Assembly: GCF_025989185.1 (NCBI RefSeq)
Contig: NZ_JAPDNT010000011.1
Span: forward strand, 49,549-113,548
Direction: 5' to 3'
DNA: 64,000 bases
DNA from: Limobrevibacterium gyesilva
Lineage (GTDB): Bacteria > Pseudomonadota > Alphaproteobacteria > Acetobacterales > Acetobacteraceae
Shown piece by piece: positions 54,057 through 62,875 of the stretch. Made by a program: the position numbers and the translations under genes. The notes beneath the pieces are model-generated. The model was not told the origin of the DNA, made no database searches, and worked only from the letters and a program-made list of their open reading frames with translations. The stretch's first letter is position 1, and each line of letters opens with the position of its first letter.

Positions 54057-56795
54057 ATGACACGCACTGTTCCCGCTGACGCCGCCATCCGGCCGGTCGC
54101 CACAACCGATGCGCCCGCCGATGCGCCCTCGGCCGGCCGCGCCTCGGCCTTCCTGCACCCCGCCACGCTGCTGGCGGTGCTGCTGTGCGCCTGCCTCGCG
54201 ATGCTGGCCTGGGCCGGCGTCAACCGCCCGGCCGCCGTGCCCGATTTCCACGGGCGCGTCGCCGGCCTCGCCTTCTCCCCGTTCCAGCGCGGCCAGAGCC
54301 CGGAGGATGGCAGCTTTCCCACGACCGAGGAGATCCGCCGCGATCTCGCGACCGCGGCTGGGATCACCGACCGGATCCGCACCTACACGGTGCAGGGGCG
54401 GATGGCGGACATCCCGCGACTCGCGGCGGGGATGAATTTGCACGTCACGCTGGGCGCCTGGCTGTCGCGCGATGCCGCGGCCAACCGGCAGGAACTCGAC
54501 CGGCTGATCGAGACCGCCCGCGGGGCGCACAATGTCGAGCGCGCGATGGTCGGCAACGAGACGGTGCTGCGCGGCGACCTCACCGTCGGCGAGCTCGTCA
54601 ACTACCTCAACCAGGCGCGGCAATCTCTTGATATTCCAGTATCTACTGCCGAGCCCTGGCATGTCTGGTTGAAGCATCCCGAGCTGGCTCAGGCGGTCGA
54701 CTTCATCACCATCCATCTGCTGCCCTATTGGGAAGGCCTGCCCGTCGACGACGCGCAGCGGTTCCTGCTGGAGAAGCTCGCGGCGGTGCACGCGGCCTTC
54801 CCCGGCAAGCGCATCGTCATCGGCGAGGTCGGCTGGCCGTCGGACGGCGTGGCGCAGGGGGCGGCGCATGCCAGCCGGGTGAACCAGGCGCTGTTCCTGC
54901 GCCGCTTCTTCGCCGACGCGCAGGCCCACGGCCTCGACTATTTCGTCATGGAGGCGTTCGACCAGCCCTGGAAGACCAGCTTCGAGGGCCGTGCCGCCGG
55001 CTACTGGGGGATGCTGGACCTGGACCGGCAGGCCAAGTGGGCGATGGTCGGACCGGTTGAGGAAACCCCCTCCTGGCCGCTCTGGGCCGCGCCGAGCGCC
55101 GGGCTCGCCGCGGTGATCGCCTGGCTGCTGCTGTCGCGTCGGCCCGATATCCGCCTGCCCGGCAAGCTGCTGCTGGCGGGACTGGCCCAGGGCTTCGCCG
55201 CCACCCTCGCCTGCGTGCTGCTGGCCATGGCCGGCAAGTACCTGTCGGCGTGGGCCGGCGTCGTCTGGGGCCTGCTCGCCGCCGGGCAGGCGCTGCTGCT
55301 GGTGCTGCTGCTGGCCGACAGCTTCGAACTGGCGGAGACCATCTGGGGCCGCGTCTGGCGCCGCCGCCCGGCCATCCTGCCGGCGCCCATGGACGCGCCC
55401 CTGCCCAAGGTCTCCATCCACGTGCCCATCTGCAACGAGCCGCCGCACATGGTCCGCCGCACGCTGGATGCGCTCGCCGAGCTCGACTACCCGGATTTCG
55501 AGGTGCTGGTGGTGGACAACAACACCACCGACCCCGGTCTGTGGGAGCCGGTGGCCGAGCACTGCTCCCGCCTGGGGCCACGGTTCCGCTTCTTCACGCT
55601 GGGACGCTGGCCGGGCTTCAAGGCGGGGGCGCTGAACTTCGCCCTGCGTGAGACCGCCGCGGACGCGGACGTGGTGGCAGTGCTGGACAGCGACTATGCG
55701 GTGTCGCCGGACTGGCTGCGCTGCATGGTGCCGCAGTTCGCCAATCCCGCGGTGGGCTTCGTGCAGTCTCCGCAGGATTATCGCGACAGCGGAGAAACCT
55801 TCTTCAAGCGTTTGATGTTCTGGGAATATGCCGGGTTCTTCCACCTTGGCATGGTCACCCGCAACGAGCGCAACGCCATCATCCAGCACGGCACCATGAC
55901 GCTGATCCGCAAGCAGGCGCTGGTGGCGCTGGACGGCTGGGCGGAGTGGTGCATCTGCGAGGATGCCGAACTCGGCCTGCGGCTGTTCCGCCAGGGCTGG
56001 CAGGCGGTCTATTCCAGCCGCAGCTTCGGCCGCGGCGTGATGCCCGACGATTTCGCCGCCTATCGCAAGCAGCGGTTCCGCTGGGCCTACGGCGCCATGC
56101 AGATCTGCCGCCGGCATTGGGCGGCACTGCTGAACCCGTTCAACCGTGACCTGACGCTGGGCCAGCGCTGGCATTTCGTGACCGGCTGGCTGCCCTGGGT
56201 GGGCGATGCGCTGGGGCTGGTGTTCCTGCTGCTCGGCCTTGGCTGGTCGGTGGGGCTGATCCTGGCGCCGCAACGCTTCGAGTTCCCGATCGTGCTGTTC
56301 ATGCTGCCGTCGGTGGGGCTGTTCGTGTTCAAGCTGGTACAGATACTTATGCTGTATCGCAATCGTGTTCCCTGCGGCCTGGCCGACCGGGCCGGGGCCG
56401 CCGTCGCCGGGCTCGCTTTGTCGCATGCCATCGGCAAGGCGGTGTGGAAGGGCCTGGTGGTCCGCAGCGCGCCGTTCCTGCGCACGCCGAAGATGAAGGA
56501 CGCGCCCGCCCTGGTGCAGGGGCTGGTCATGGCGCGCGAGGAAGCGGTTCTGCTGCTGCTGACGTTGGCGGCCCTGGTTGGCGTGGCCGTCGCGCACCGC
56601 TTCGCCACCTGGGAGGCGGTGCTGTGGAGCCTGGTGCTGCTGACACAGGCGCTGCCCTATGCCGCCTCGGTGTTCGTCTCGATCGCGGCCAGCCGGCCGG
56701 CCCGGCGCCTGGTGCCGGCGTTGCGCCCGGCCGCTTCCCCGCAACCGGCGCTGCCTCAGGGCGCGGAATGGTCGCATAGCGCCGCCGGCGATTGA
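54057..56795 (+). CDS. NdvB-like GH17-GT2 beta-glucan synthase
   Basis: A 912-residue membrane protein with two catalytic parts. After a first TM (about 35-55) comes a GH17-like domain (about 65-330) with the acid/base Glu in VGNETVLRG and the nucleophile Glu in VIGEVGWPSDG. Three TMs (about 345-430) lead to a GT2 domain (about 450-700) with IHVPICNEPP, VLDSDYAV, EDAELGLRLF and QRFRWAYG; further TMs follow. This is the organisation of NdvB/NdvC-type beta-(1,3)/(1,6)-glucan synthases, which make periplasmic glucans or biofilm glucan. The exact glucan is unknown. ATG at 54057. Confidence 0.88.
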   Translation: MTRTVPADAAIRPVATTDAPADAPSAGRASAFLHPATLLAVLLCACLAMLAWAGVNRPAAVPDFHGRVAGLAFSPFQRGQSPEDGSFPTTEEIRRDLATAAGITDRIRTYTVQGRMADIPRLAAGMNLHVTLGAWLSRDAAANRQELDRLIETARGAHNVERAMVGNETVLRGDLTVGELVNYLNQARQSLDIPVSTAEPWHVWLKHPELAQAVDFITIHLLPYWEGLPVDDAQRFLLEKLAAVHAAFPGKRIVIGEVGWPSDGVAQGAAHASRVNQALFLRRFFADAQAHGLDYFVMEAFDQPWKTSFEGRAAGYWGMLDLDRQAKWAMVGPVEETPSWPLWAAPSAGLAAVIAWLLLSRRPDIRLPGKLLLAGLAQGFAATLACVLLAMAGKYLSAWAGVVWGLLAAGQALLLVLLLADSFELAETIWGRVWRRRPAILPAPMDAPLPKVSIHVPICNEPPHMVRRTLDALAELDYPDFEVLVVDNNTTDPGLWEPVAEHCSRLGPRFRFFTLGRWPGFKAGALNFALRETAADADVVAVLDSDYAVSPDWLRCMVPQFANPAVGFVQSPQDYRDSGETFFKRLMFWEYAGFFHLGMVTRNERNAIIQHGTMTLIRKQALVALDGWAEWCICEDAELGLRLFRQGWQAVYSSRSFGRGVMPDDFAAYRKQRFRWAYGAMQICRRHWAALLNPFNRDLTLGQRWHFVTGWLPWVGDALGLVFLLLGLGWSVGLILAPQRFEFPIVLFMLPSVGLFVFKLVQILMLYRNRVPCGLADRAGAAVAGLALSHAIGKAVWKGLVVRSAPFLRTPKMKDAPALVQGLVMAREEAVLLLLTLAALVGVAVAHRFATWEAVLWSLVLLTQALPYAASVFVSIAASRPARRLVPALRPAASPQPALPQGAEWSHSAAGD

Positions 56796-56862
56796 GTTTC
56801 TTTGACGCGGGCGCGCGGCCGGTCCCCTCGCCCGGGGCCGGCCGAGCGTCTATACAAACCGG

Positions 56863-57336
56863 ATGCAACTGCGCCTGCCCCCTTTCGCGCTGGTCCTCGG
56901 GATTGCCGGGCTGATTCCTTTCATCGTCTGCGGCATCGTGGCGCTGTCGGTGCCGGACGAGCGGGCAGCGCAGTACCTGACGGCGCTGATGGCCTATGGC
57001 GCGGTGGTACTGGCCTTTCTCGGCGGTGTACATTGGGGCTTCGTGCTGGGGTCGCCGGAGGACCGCAGCGTCCGTCCGCGTCTGGCGCTGGGCGTCGTGC
57101 CGTCGCTGATCGGCTGGCTCGCGCTGCTGTCGCCGCTGGCGGTGCCGGCGGAATTCGGGCTGGCGCTGCTGATTCTGGGCTATGTCGGCACCGTGTTGGG
57201 CGAGGCGCGGCTCTACCGGCAGGGGCTGGTGCCGTCCGGCTATATGTGGATGCGCTGGGGGCTGAGCCTGGTCGTGGTGGCGACGCTGGTGACGGTCCTG
57301 ACCTTGCGGCTGCTCGGCGCGAAAATCATTTTTTAA
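56863..57336 (+). CDS. DUF3429 family membrane protein
   Basis: A 157-residue inner-membrane protein with five hydrophobic stretches (for example FALVLGIAGLIPFIVCGIVA and VVLAFLGGVHWGFVLG). The motif FLGGVHWG is characteristic of DUF3429 (TMEM69-like) proteins. Function unknown. It lies downstream of the NdvB-like gene after 67 bases. An AT-rich 66-base gap with several T-runs follows its TAA and may hold the promoter of the next gene. Confidence 0.85.
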   Translation: MQLRLPPFALVLGIAGLIPFIVCGIVALSVPDERAAQYLTALMAYGAVVLAFLGGVHWGFVLGSPEDRSVRPRLALGVVPSLIGWLALLSPLAVPAEFGLALLILGYVGTVLGEARLYRQGLVPSGYMWMRWGLSLVVVATLVTVLTLRLLGAKIIF

Positions 57337-57402
57337 CTTTCTGCTCTATTTTTGCGCGTTTCCATGTTTTGTTAACGAACCCTCAAGGGTTGGAGCAGAA
57401 CC

Positions 57403-57720
57403 ATGGACGAGCGCCGCTCTGCCGAGATCATCGCCTTCCCGCAGCGTGTGCCGGTGCTGTCCGAGGATCCGCGCACGCGCCTGCAGCAGGCCCTGGCCGC
57501 GTTGGACACGGCCCTGGCGGCACAACGGACGGCGGTGGCGACGTGGCGCGGCGCCATCGGCGCGTTGCAGGACTCGATGCAGGGCCTGGGAGGCTCGCTG
57601 CGCGGCTACCAGAAGCAGCTGGGCGCGCTGGACAGCCGGGTCGGCACGCTGAACAGTGCCGCGAAGCGCCTGGAAGCCTGGGCGGGCAATGCGGCGGGCG
57701 ACACCCTCCCGCGGGGCTGA
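57403..57720 (+). CDS. Small coiled-coil protein of unknown function
   Basis: A 105-residue protein that I do not recognise. About residues 25-95 form heptad-like helices (LQQALAALDTALAAQ, LQDSMQGLGGSLRGYQKQL, LDSRVGTLNSAAKRLEAW). GGAG lies 7 bases before the ATG, and the upstream region is AT-rich with an AACCCT/AGGGTT inverted repeat at 57378-57391. Probably cytoplasmic; may form oligomers. Confidence 0.65.
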   Translation: MDERRSAEIIAFPQRVPVLSEDPRTRLQQALAALDTALAAQRTAVATWRGAIGALQDSMQGLGGSLRGYQKQLGALDSRVGTLNSAAKRLEAWAGNAAGDTLPRG

Positions 57721-57830
57721 CGCGCCTCGGCAAACTCGCTGTCCCGCGGCTTGTGTGCCATATGTCGGCCGTCGGCATGCCGACTGGGCCGCTTACCGGC
57801 CGTGAATGACCTGCGCCGGAGTTGCCGCCG

Positions 57831-58877
57831 ATGCCTTTGCTGCGTCTGAAACGGCGCTTTCCCGTGCTCGGCCGCATCCGCCGCCGGCTTCGCGCCTTGC
57901 CGGTCCTGAATGGCGGGCGCCACATGCTGGTTTCCACCTGCACCCTGTTCTTCTCCTATTTCCGCCTGCACGTTGCAATCGACACCGCCGCCGTGTTCGG
58001 CCCGCGCGTCCTGCTGTCGCGCGCGGAACCCTCGGCCCGGGTGCTGTTCGGCGGGGCCGCGCCGATGCAGAAGGCCGCATGCCGCAAGCTGCCGGGCGGC
58101 GGCTACGACATCTTCGTGGAGGCGCTGGTTGACCCCGCGCGCTTCCCCGGCGACGGGGTGCTGGAGCTGACGCTGGGGAGCCGGATGGTGCAGACCCCGG
58201 TTACCGAGCTGCTGCGGCTGGCGGCGGCCGAGCACATGCACTCGCTGTTCCCCGCGTTCAAGCAGCACATCGCCGGCTGGATCGCGGTGCACGGATCGGC
58301 GCGGCCGACCCTGCTGGACATCGGCGGACGCGCGCGCAGCCAGGTTCAGCGCAGCGAGCATTATCCGGAATGCGATGTCACCACCTTCGACATCGTGCCC
58401 GCCCCCGGCGTGGACGTGGTCGGCGACGCGCACGCGCTGAGCCGCCATTTCCCGCCGGAGCGTTTCGATTTCGCCCAGAGCATTTCGGTGTTCGAGCACC
58501 TGGCGATGCCCTGGAAGGTGGCGGTGGAGATGAACCGGGTTCTGAAGCCCGGCGGCATGGCGCTGATCTTCAGCCACCAGACAATCGGCATGCACGACGT
58601 GCCCTGGGATTTCTTCCGTTTCTCCGATGAAAGCTGGAACGGCCTGTTCAACCGCCGAACCGGCTTCGAGATCGTGCGGACCGACCTGTCCAGCCTGATG
58701 CACATCATCCCGCGCGCCTGGAGCGAGCATTACCGGCAAGCGGAGAACACCGGCGGCTATGAGGCTTCGGCGGTGATCGTGCGCAAGATCGGCGCGGCGA
58801 CGGTGGACTGGGACGTGCAGGTGCCGGAGATCCTGCAGACCGCCTATCCGCGCACAACCGCGGGCCCGGGGGGCTGA
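57831..58877 (+). CDS. Class I SAM-dependent methyltransferase
   Basis: A 348-residue protein. The C-terminal half is a Methyltransf_11-type domain: motif I LLDIGGRARSQ (about residue 162), acidic end of strand 2 in TTFDIVPAPG, FDFAQSISVFEHL and MNRVLKPGGMALIFSH. The N-terminal about 150 residues do not match a family I know. CGGAG lies 9 bases before the ATG at 57831; a TTG at 57822 is possible but too close to that site. Methyl acceptor unknown; proteins of this style often sit in polysaccharide gene sets. Confidence 0.8.
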   Translation: MPLLRLKRRFPVLGRIRRRLRALPVLNGGRHMLVSTCTLFFSYFRLHVAIDTAAVFGPRVLLSRAEPSARVLFGGAAPMQKAACRKLPGGGYDIFVEALVDPARFPGDGVLELTLGSRMVQTPVTELLRLAAAEHMHSLFPAFKQHIAGWIAVHGSARPTLLDIGGRARSQVQRSEHYPECDVTTFDIVPAPGVDVVGDAHALSRHFPPERFDFAQSISVFEHLAMPWKVAVEMNRVLKPGGMALIFSHQTIGMHDVPWDFFRFSDESWNGLFNRRTGFEIVRTDLSSLMHIIPRAWSEHYRQAENTGGYEASAVIVRKIGAATVDWDVQVPEILQTAYPRTTAGPGG

Positions 58878-58910
58878 CCCTTTCCCCGGTTGCGGCCGCC
58901 GTGCCAGTCT

Positions 58911-59039
58911 CGTACCAGCGGCCATGAAGAATGACCGCTGGTATGAGTCGTTATTTTGCGCGCCGCCGCCCACCAACCCGGCGCGCGATACCAACGGCCC
59001 TTGACGATGGAAGGGTCATCGGCAAGGGCCGTTGGTATC
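58911..59039. repeat. Cluster of three intergenic hairpins (REP-like)
   Basis: Hairpin 1 (58913-58943) has stem TACCAGCGG/CCGCTGGTA plus CAT/ATG. Hairpin 2 (58958-58986) has stem GCGCGCCG/CGGCGCGC. Hairpin 3 (58987-59039) has a 23-position stem from GATACCAACGGCCC with one mismatch and loop GAAGGGT. Hairpins 1 and 3 share the TACCARCGGCC arm. They fill the gap before the aldolase gene. Confidence 0.75.
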
Positions 59040-59058
59040 AGACGCCAAGGAGACGCCG

Positions 59059-59679
59059 ATGAACGACAATACCCTGATCGCGCAGCTGCGCGGCGCCCGT
59101 GTGGTGCCGGTGGTGCGCACCAGCTCCGCCAGCATCGCCGCGACCGGCGTGAAGTGGCTGCACGATGCCGGGCTGCGCGTGTTCGAGATCACCATGACCA
59201 TTCCGGACGCGCCGGCGCTGATCCGCGAGCTTGCCGGCGATGCGAACCTGCTGGTGGGCGCGGGCACCGTGCCGGACGTGCGCACCGCGCGCGCCTGCCT
59301 GGACGCGGGCGCCCGCTTCATCGTCGCGCCCTGGGTGGACCCCGCGCTCGCCGAGCCCTGCCAGGATGCCGGCGCGGTGCTGATGTTGGGTGCGCTGACA
59401 CCCTCCGAAGTGCGCGCGGCCCTGCATGCCGGGGCCGACGTGGTGAAGGTCTTCCCCGCCGCCTCGGCCGGCGGGCCTGGCCATGTGAAGGCGCTGGCGA
59501 GCGTGTTCCCCGGCGTCGCCTTCTGCCCCACCGGCGGGGTGGAGCCGGGCAACGTCGCCGCCTATCTCGCTGCCGGCGCCGCCTTCGTGGGCATGGGCGG
59601 GGCGCTGGTGGACGAAAAGCGCATTGCCGCCGGCGACCGCGCGGCGATCACGGCGGCCGCTCAGGCGATCCTGTCGTGA
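59059..59679 (+). CDS. KDPG/KDPGal-type aldolase
   Basis: A 206-residue class I aldolase that cleaves 2-keto-3-deoxy-6-phospho-gluconate or -galactonate to pyruvate and glyceraldehyde 3-phosphate. The catalytic Glu lies in VFEITMTIPD, the Schiff-base Lys in ADVVKVFPAASAG, and FCPTGGVEPGN is the phosphate loop. AAGGAGA lies 5 bases before the ATG at 59059. Its stop overlaps the kinase GTG (GTGA), so the pair forms an Entner-Doudoroff-like branch. Confidence 0.93.
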   Translation: MNDNTLIAQLRGARVVPVVRTSSASIAATGVKWLHDAGLRVFEITMTIPDAPALIRELAGDANLLVGAGTVPDVRTARACLDAGARFIVAPWVDPALAEPCQDAGAVLMLGALTPSEVRAALHAGADVVKVFPAASAGGPGHVKALASVFPGVAFCPTGGVEPGNVAAYLAAGAAFVGMGGALVDEKRIAAGDRAAITAAAQAILS

Positions 59680-60602
59680 CCGTCGACCTCGTGTGCATGG
59701 GCGAGCCGATGCTGGAGTTCAACCAGCAGCCGGCGACGCCGGATGGGCGGCGGCTGTACCTGGAAGGCCCTGGCGGCGACAGCTCCAACGCCGCCGTGGC
59801 CGCGGCGCGGCAGGGTGCGCGCGTGGCCTACGTGACCGCGCTGGGCCGCGATCCCGCGGGCGACCGGTTCATCGAGCTGTGGCAGGCCGAGGGCGTGGAC
59901 AGCTCCGCCGTGCTGCGCTCCGCCGAGCGGCCGACCGCGGTGTATTTCGTGACGCATGGCCGCAACGGCCATGAATTCCTCTATTACCGCCGCGACTCCG
60001 CCGCCGCCGCGATCGGTCCCGCCGACGTGCCGGAGGCGGTGATCGCGCGGGCGAAGATCTTCTTTGCCTCCGGCATCAGCCAGGGCATTTCCGCCAGCGC
60101 GGCGGATGCGGTGTTCCACGCCATCGCCGTGGCGCGGCGCAACGGCGTGCGCGTGGCCTATGACACCAACTATCGCCGGCGGCTGTGGCCGCCGGCGCGC
60201 GCGGCCGCAGTGATCCATGCCGCGGTGGCGCAGGCCGATATCGCGCTGCCCAGCCTGGAGGACGCGCAGACCCTGACCGGGCTGCAGGACGCCGATGCCA
60301 TCGCCGATTTCTATCTGCGCCTGGGCCCCACGATCGTGGCGCTGAAGATGGGCGCCGCCGGCGCCCTGTTGGCGACGCCGGACGGGCGCGTGCGCATTCC
60401 GCCGTTTCCCTGCACGCCCATCGACGGCACCGGCGCGGGCGACACGTTCTGCGGCAGCTTCCTGGCCCGCCTGATCGCCGGCGACGCGCCCGAGCCCGCG
60501 GCCCGCTACGCCGCCGCCGCGGCGGCGCTGAAGACCCAGGGTTATGGCGCGGTGACGCCGATCCCGCGCGCGGCCGACGTGCGGGCCGCCCTGGGCGGCT
60601 GA
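59676..60602 (+). CDS. PfkB-family sugar kinase, probable 2-keto-3-deoxygluconate kinase
   Basis: A 308-residue ribokinase-fold kinase. VCMGEPMLEFNQ, GPGGDSSNAAVAAARQG and YYRRDSAAAAI are substrate-side motifs like those of KDG kinases. DGTGAGDTFCGSFLARL carries the catalytic Asp. The start is the GTG that overlaps the aldolase stop. With the aldolase it would phosphorylate and cleave KDG; galactonate analogues are possible. Confidence 0.9.
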   Translation: MTVDLVCMGEPMLEFNQQPATPDGRRLYLEGPGGDSSNAAVAAARQGARVAYVTALGRDPAGDRFIELWQAEGVDSSAVLRSAERPTAVYFVTHGRNGHEFLYYRRDSAAAAIGPADVPEAVIARAKIFFASGISQGISASAADAVFHAIAVARRNGVRVAYDTNYRRRLWPPARAAAVIHAAVAQADIALPSLEDAQTLTGLQDADAIADFYLRLGPTIVALKMGAAGALLATPDGRVRIPPFPCTPIDGTGAGDTFCGSFLARLIAGDAPEPAARYAAAAAALKTQGYGAVTPIPRAADVRAALGG

Positions 60603-60606
60603 ACCG

Positions 60607-61140
60607 ATGCTGACCACCGCACGCCTGGTGCTGCGCCACTGGCGCGAGGACGATCTGGATGCGGTGGCGGCCATGACCGCCGACCCGGTGGTGATGCGCT
60701 ACTTCCTGCACGCGCGCAGCCGCGCCCAGTCCGACGCCTGGGTCGCGGGCGTGCGGGCGCATTTCGACCGCACCGGCTTCGGCATCTGGGCGGTGGAGGC
60801 GCCGGGCGTGGCGGCGTTCATCGGCTTCGTCGGGCTCAGCCAGGTGCCTGCGGACATGCCCAGTGCGCCCTCCGTCGAGGCGGTCTGGACCCTGGACCGC
60901 CCGTACTGGAATCGCGGTTATGCCAGCGAAGCCGCTCGGGCGGCGATGGCGGACGGCTTCACCCGGCTGGGACTGGACGAGATCGTGGCCTTCACCACCG
61001 TGGTCAACACGCCGTCGCGCGCGGTGATGGAACGCCTGGGCATGGTGCGCGACCCCACCGAGGATTTCGACCACCCGCGCGTGCCGGCGGGGCACCGGCT
61101 GGCCCGCCACGTGCTGTATCGGAAAAAGCGCGACGCCTGA
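60607..61140 (+). CDS. GNAT acetyltransferase, RimJ/RimL type
   Basis: A 177-residue GNAT protein. TTARLVLRHWREDDLDAVAAM at the start, FGIWAVE and FIGFVGL in the middle, YWNRGYASEA as the acetyl-CoA loop and NTPSRAVMERLGM are the RimJ/RimL/small-molecule acetyltransferase pattern. Begins 4 bases after the kinase stop. Target unknown. Confidence 0.9.
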   Translation: MLTTARLVLRHWREDDLDAVAAMTADPVVMRYFLHARSRAQSDAWVAGVRAHFDRTGFGIWAVEAPGVAAFIGFVGLSQVPADMPSAPSVEAVWTLDRPYWNRGYASEAARAAMADGFTRLGLDEIVAFTTVVNTPSRAVMERLGMVRDPTEDFDHPRVPAGHRLARHVLYRKKRDA

Positions 61141-61170
61141 TCCGACTCGCCTGCGCCCGACTGAGAAGAA

Positions 61171-61334
61171 GGGAAGTGGACACGGAGAATACAGAGGACC
61201 ACAGAGGGCACGGAGAAGGATTGCTTGCGCGCGCAGCGCGCCATTTCATCTGCTGCCACGGCGTACGATGCCGCCTTCGCTCCGCACCCCTCCGTGTCCT
61301 CCGCGGTCCTCTGTGTTCTCCGTGTCCCCTTCCC
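61171..61334. repeat. Long imperfect inverted repeat of the CTCCGTGTCCTC type
   Basis: Arms 61171-61215 and 61290-61334 pair at 40 of 45 positions around a 74-base core that holds a further GCGCGC hairpin. It lies exactly between two convergent genes (GNAT and M81 peptidase). Sequences of this kind give spurious peptides like DTENTEDHRGHGE in databases. It could act as a bidirectional terminator or be a mobile element. Confidence 0.75.
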
Positions 61335-61350
61335 TTTATCGCTGCGCCCC

Positions 61351-62850
61351 TCAACTCACCGCGCGGTTGTCCATCGGCCGCAGCCGCAGCCCCTTGCGCA
61401 AGTTCTTGAACGGCAGCCCCGCCGGATCGGCCACGACCGGGCCGGGCGCCTCCGCCACGATCACCGCCTCGGAGATCGGCTGGAAGTCGGCGCGGAAATG
61501 CACGGACGATTTCAGCACCAGGATTTTGCACGCGCCCGGCTCGATGCCGACATGACGCACCAGCGCCTGGTCCAGCGCCTGCATCTTGCGGGTCACCACG
61601 ATCACGCGGATGTCCGGCGCCACCTCGATCAATGCGCTGGGGCCGAGATCGGCGGGATTGCCTTTGGCCATCGGGCCGGTGCCGACGAACTTGCCGTCGG
61701 TCAGCTTCAGCACGGTGGCGGTCACTTGCAGCGGCGCGCCATCGGACTTGCCGCCCAGCATCAGCGCAATGCGTGCACCCTCGCCGGCGCGATGGCAGGC
61801 GGCGGCGCTCTCGTCGTCGTTGATCAGCGCCATCACCGCGCCCTTCGCACCCTGGCGCACCAGCTCGGCCAGCAGGCCGGTGGTGTCGCCGTGGCCGCCG
61901 CCGCCCGGGTTGTCCTGGGTGTCGGCGATCACCACCGGCTTCGCGGCGGTGGCGGCGATGCGGATCGCCTCGGCCACCGCCTGCGCGGCGGGGACCACGT
62001 TCAGGCGGAACGTGGCCTCGCGTGCGTCGATGAAGGCCAGGAAGGCATCGGCGGCGGCATCGGCCTTGTCCTGGGTGTCGGCATAGACGGCAAGCGCCGC
62101 GCCGCAATCGGCGAAATCGGCGTAGGGGAAGCCGAAGCAGAAGGCGAGCTCGGCGACGCCGCTGCGGGCGGCCAGCGCCGCGCGCTCCTCCATCACCGGC
62201 AGCATCGGCTCCACCAGCGTGCATTGCGTCGTCAGCGGCAGGAAGAAGTTCACCTGCCGGAACGCCCGCGCCAAAGGCGTGCCGCGCCGGATGCGCTCGA
62301 TCAGCAGCGCCATGGCCTGGCTGCCCGCCGCGGTCATGTCCACGTGCGGATAAGTGCGGAACGGCACCAGCACGTCGACGAGATCGACCATGCGCCGGGT
62401 GAGGTTGCAGTGCGGATCGAGGCTGATGGTCAGCGGAATGGCGCCGACGATGGCGCGCACGCGGCGCAGCAGCTCGCCTTCCATGTCCGGGAAACTGTCG
62501 GCGACGGCGGCACCGTGCAGGTCCAGGTAGACGCCGTCCAGCGGGCCAGCGTCGAGCGCCTTGGACAGTTCGGCGCAGATCAGCGCGGAGATGCGCTCGA
62601 AGGCTTCGTCCTGCACCGGGCCGGCGGGATTGGCGAAACCCCAGGCCAGCGGGACGAGATCGGCCCCGGCCGCGGCACCCGCGGTGATGGCGCCGGCCAG
62701 CGGCACGCTGGTGCCGCGCACGGCGTCGAACAGGCCGGCGCCGGCGGTCAGCTTCGGGAAGCCGCCGGGCTGCACGAAGTCGACGTAGCGCGTGGGGCGC
62801 GGGGCGAAGGAGTGGCTTTCGTGCATGAAGCCACCGACGGCGATGCGCAT
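61351..62850 (-). CDS. M81 family (MlrC-type) metallopeptidase
   Basis: A 499-residue zinc metallopeptidase of the microcystinase C family. GGFMHESHSFAP at the N-terminus, YLDLHGAAVADSFPDMEGELL with the metal-binding DLHGA, LDPHCNLTRRMVDL and FRTYPHVDM are the family metal and active-site motifs. VIADTQDNPGGGGHGDTTGLL lies in the second domain. Cytoplasmic by lack of a signal. Substrates of most such proteins outside microcystin degradation are unknown. ATG at 62850; 25 bases downstream of the GNAT gene on the same strand. Confidence 0.92.
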   Translation of the reverse strand: MRIAVGGFMHESHSFAPRPTRYVDFVQPGGFPKLTAGAGLFDAVRGTSVPLAGAITAGAAAGADLVPLAWGFANPAGPVQDEAFERISALICAELSKALDAGPLDGVYLDLHGAAVADSFPDMEGELLRRVRAIVGAIPLTISLDPHCNLTRRMVDLVDVLVPFRTYPHVDMTAAGSQAMALLIERIRRGTPLARAFRQVNFFLPLTTQCTLVEPMLPVMEERAALAARSGVAELAFCFGFPYADFADCGAALAVYADTQDKADAAADAFLAFIDAREATFRLNVVPAAQAVAEAIRIAATAAKPVVIADTQDNPGGGGHGDTTGLLAELVRQGAKGAVMALINDDESAAACHRAGEGARIALMLGGKSDGAPLQVTATVLKLTDGKFVGTGPMAKGNPADLGPSALIEVAPDIRVIVVTRKMQALDQALVRHVGIEPGACKILVLKSSVHFRADFQPISEAVIVAEAPGPVVADPAGLPFKNLRKGLRLRPMDNRAVS

Positions 62851-62875
62851 GAACTGTCCTCGTGGAATGCTGCGT

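Noticed and set aside
54012..56777. 921-codon open frame on the minus strand
   Set aside because: Antisense to the NdvB-like gene; the plus-strand product has clear catalytic motifs.
57365..57395. GTTAAC and AACCCT/AGGGTT near the coiled-coil gene as a CtrA site
   Set aside because: Only a half-site TTAAC is present; the second TTAA at the required spacing is missing.
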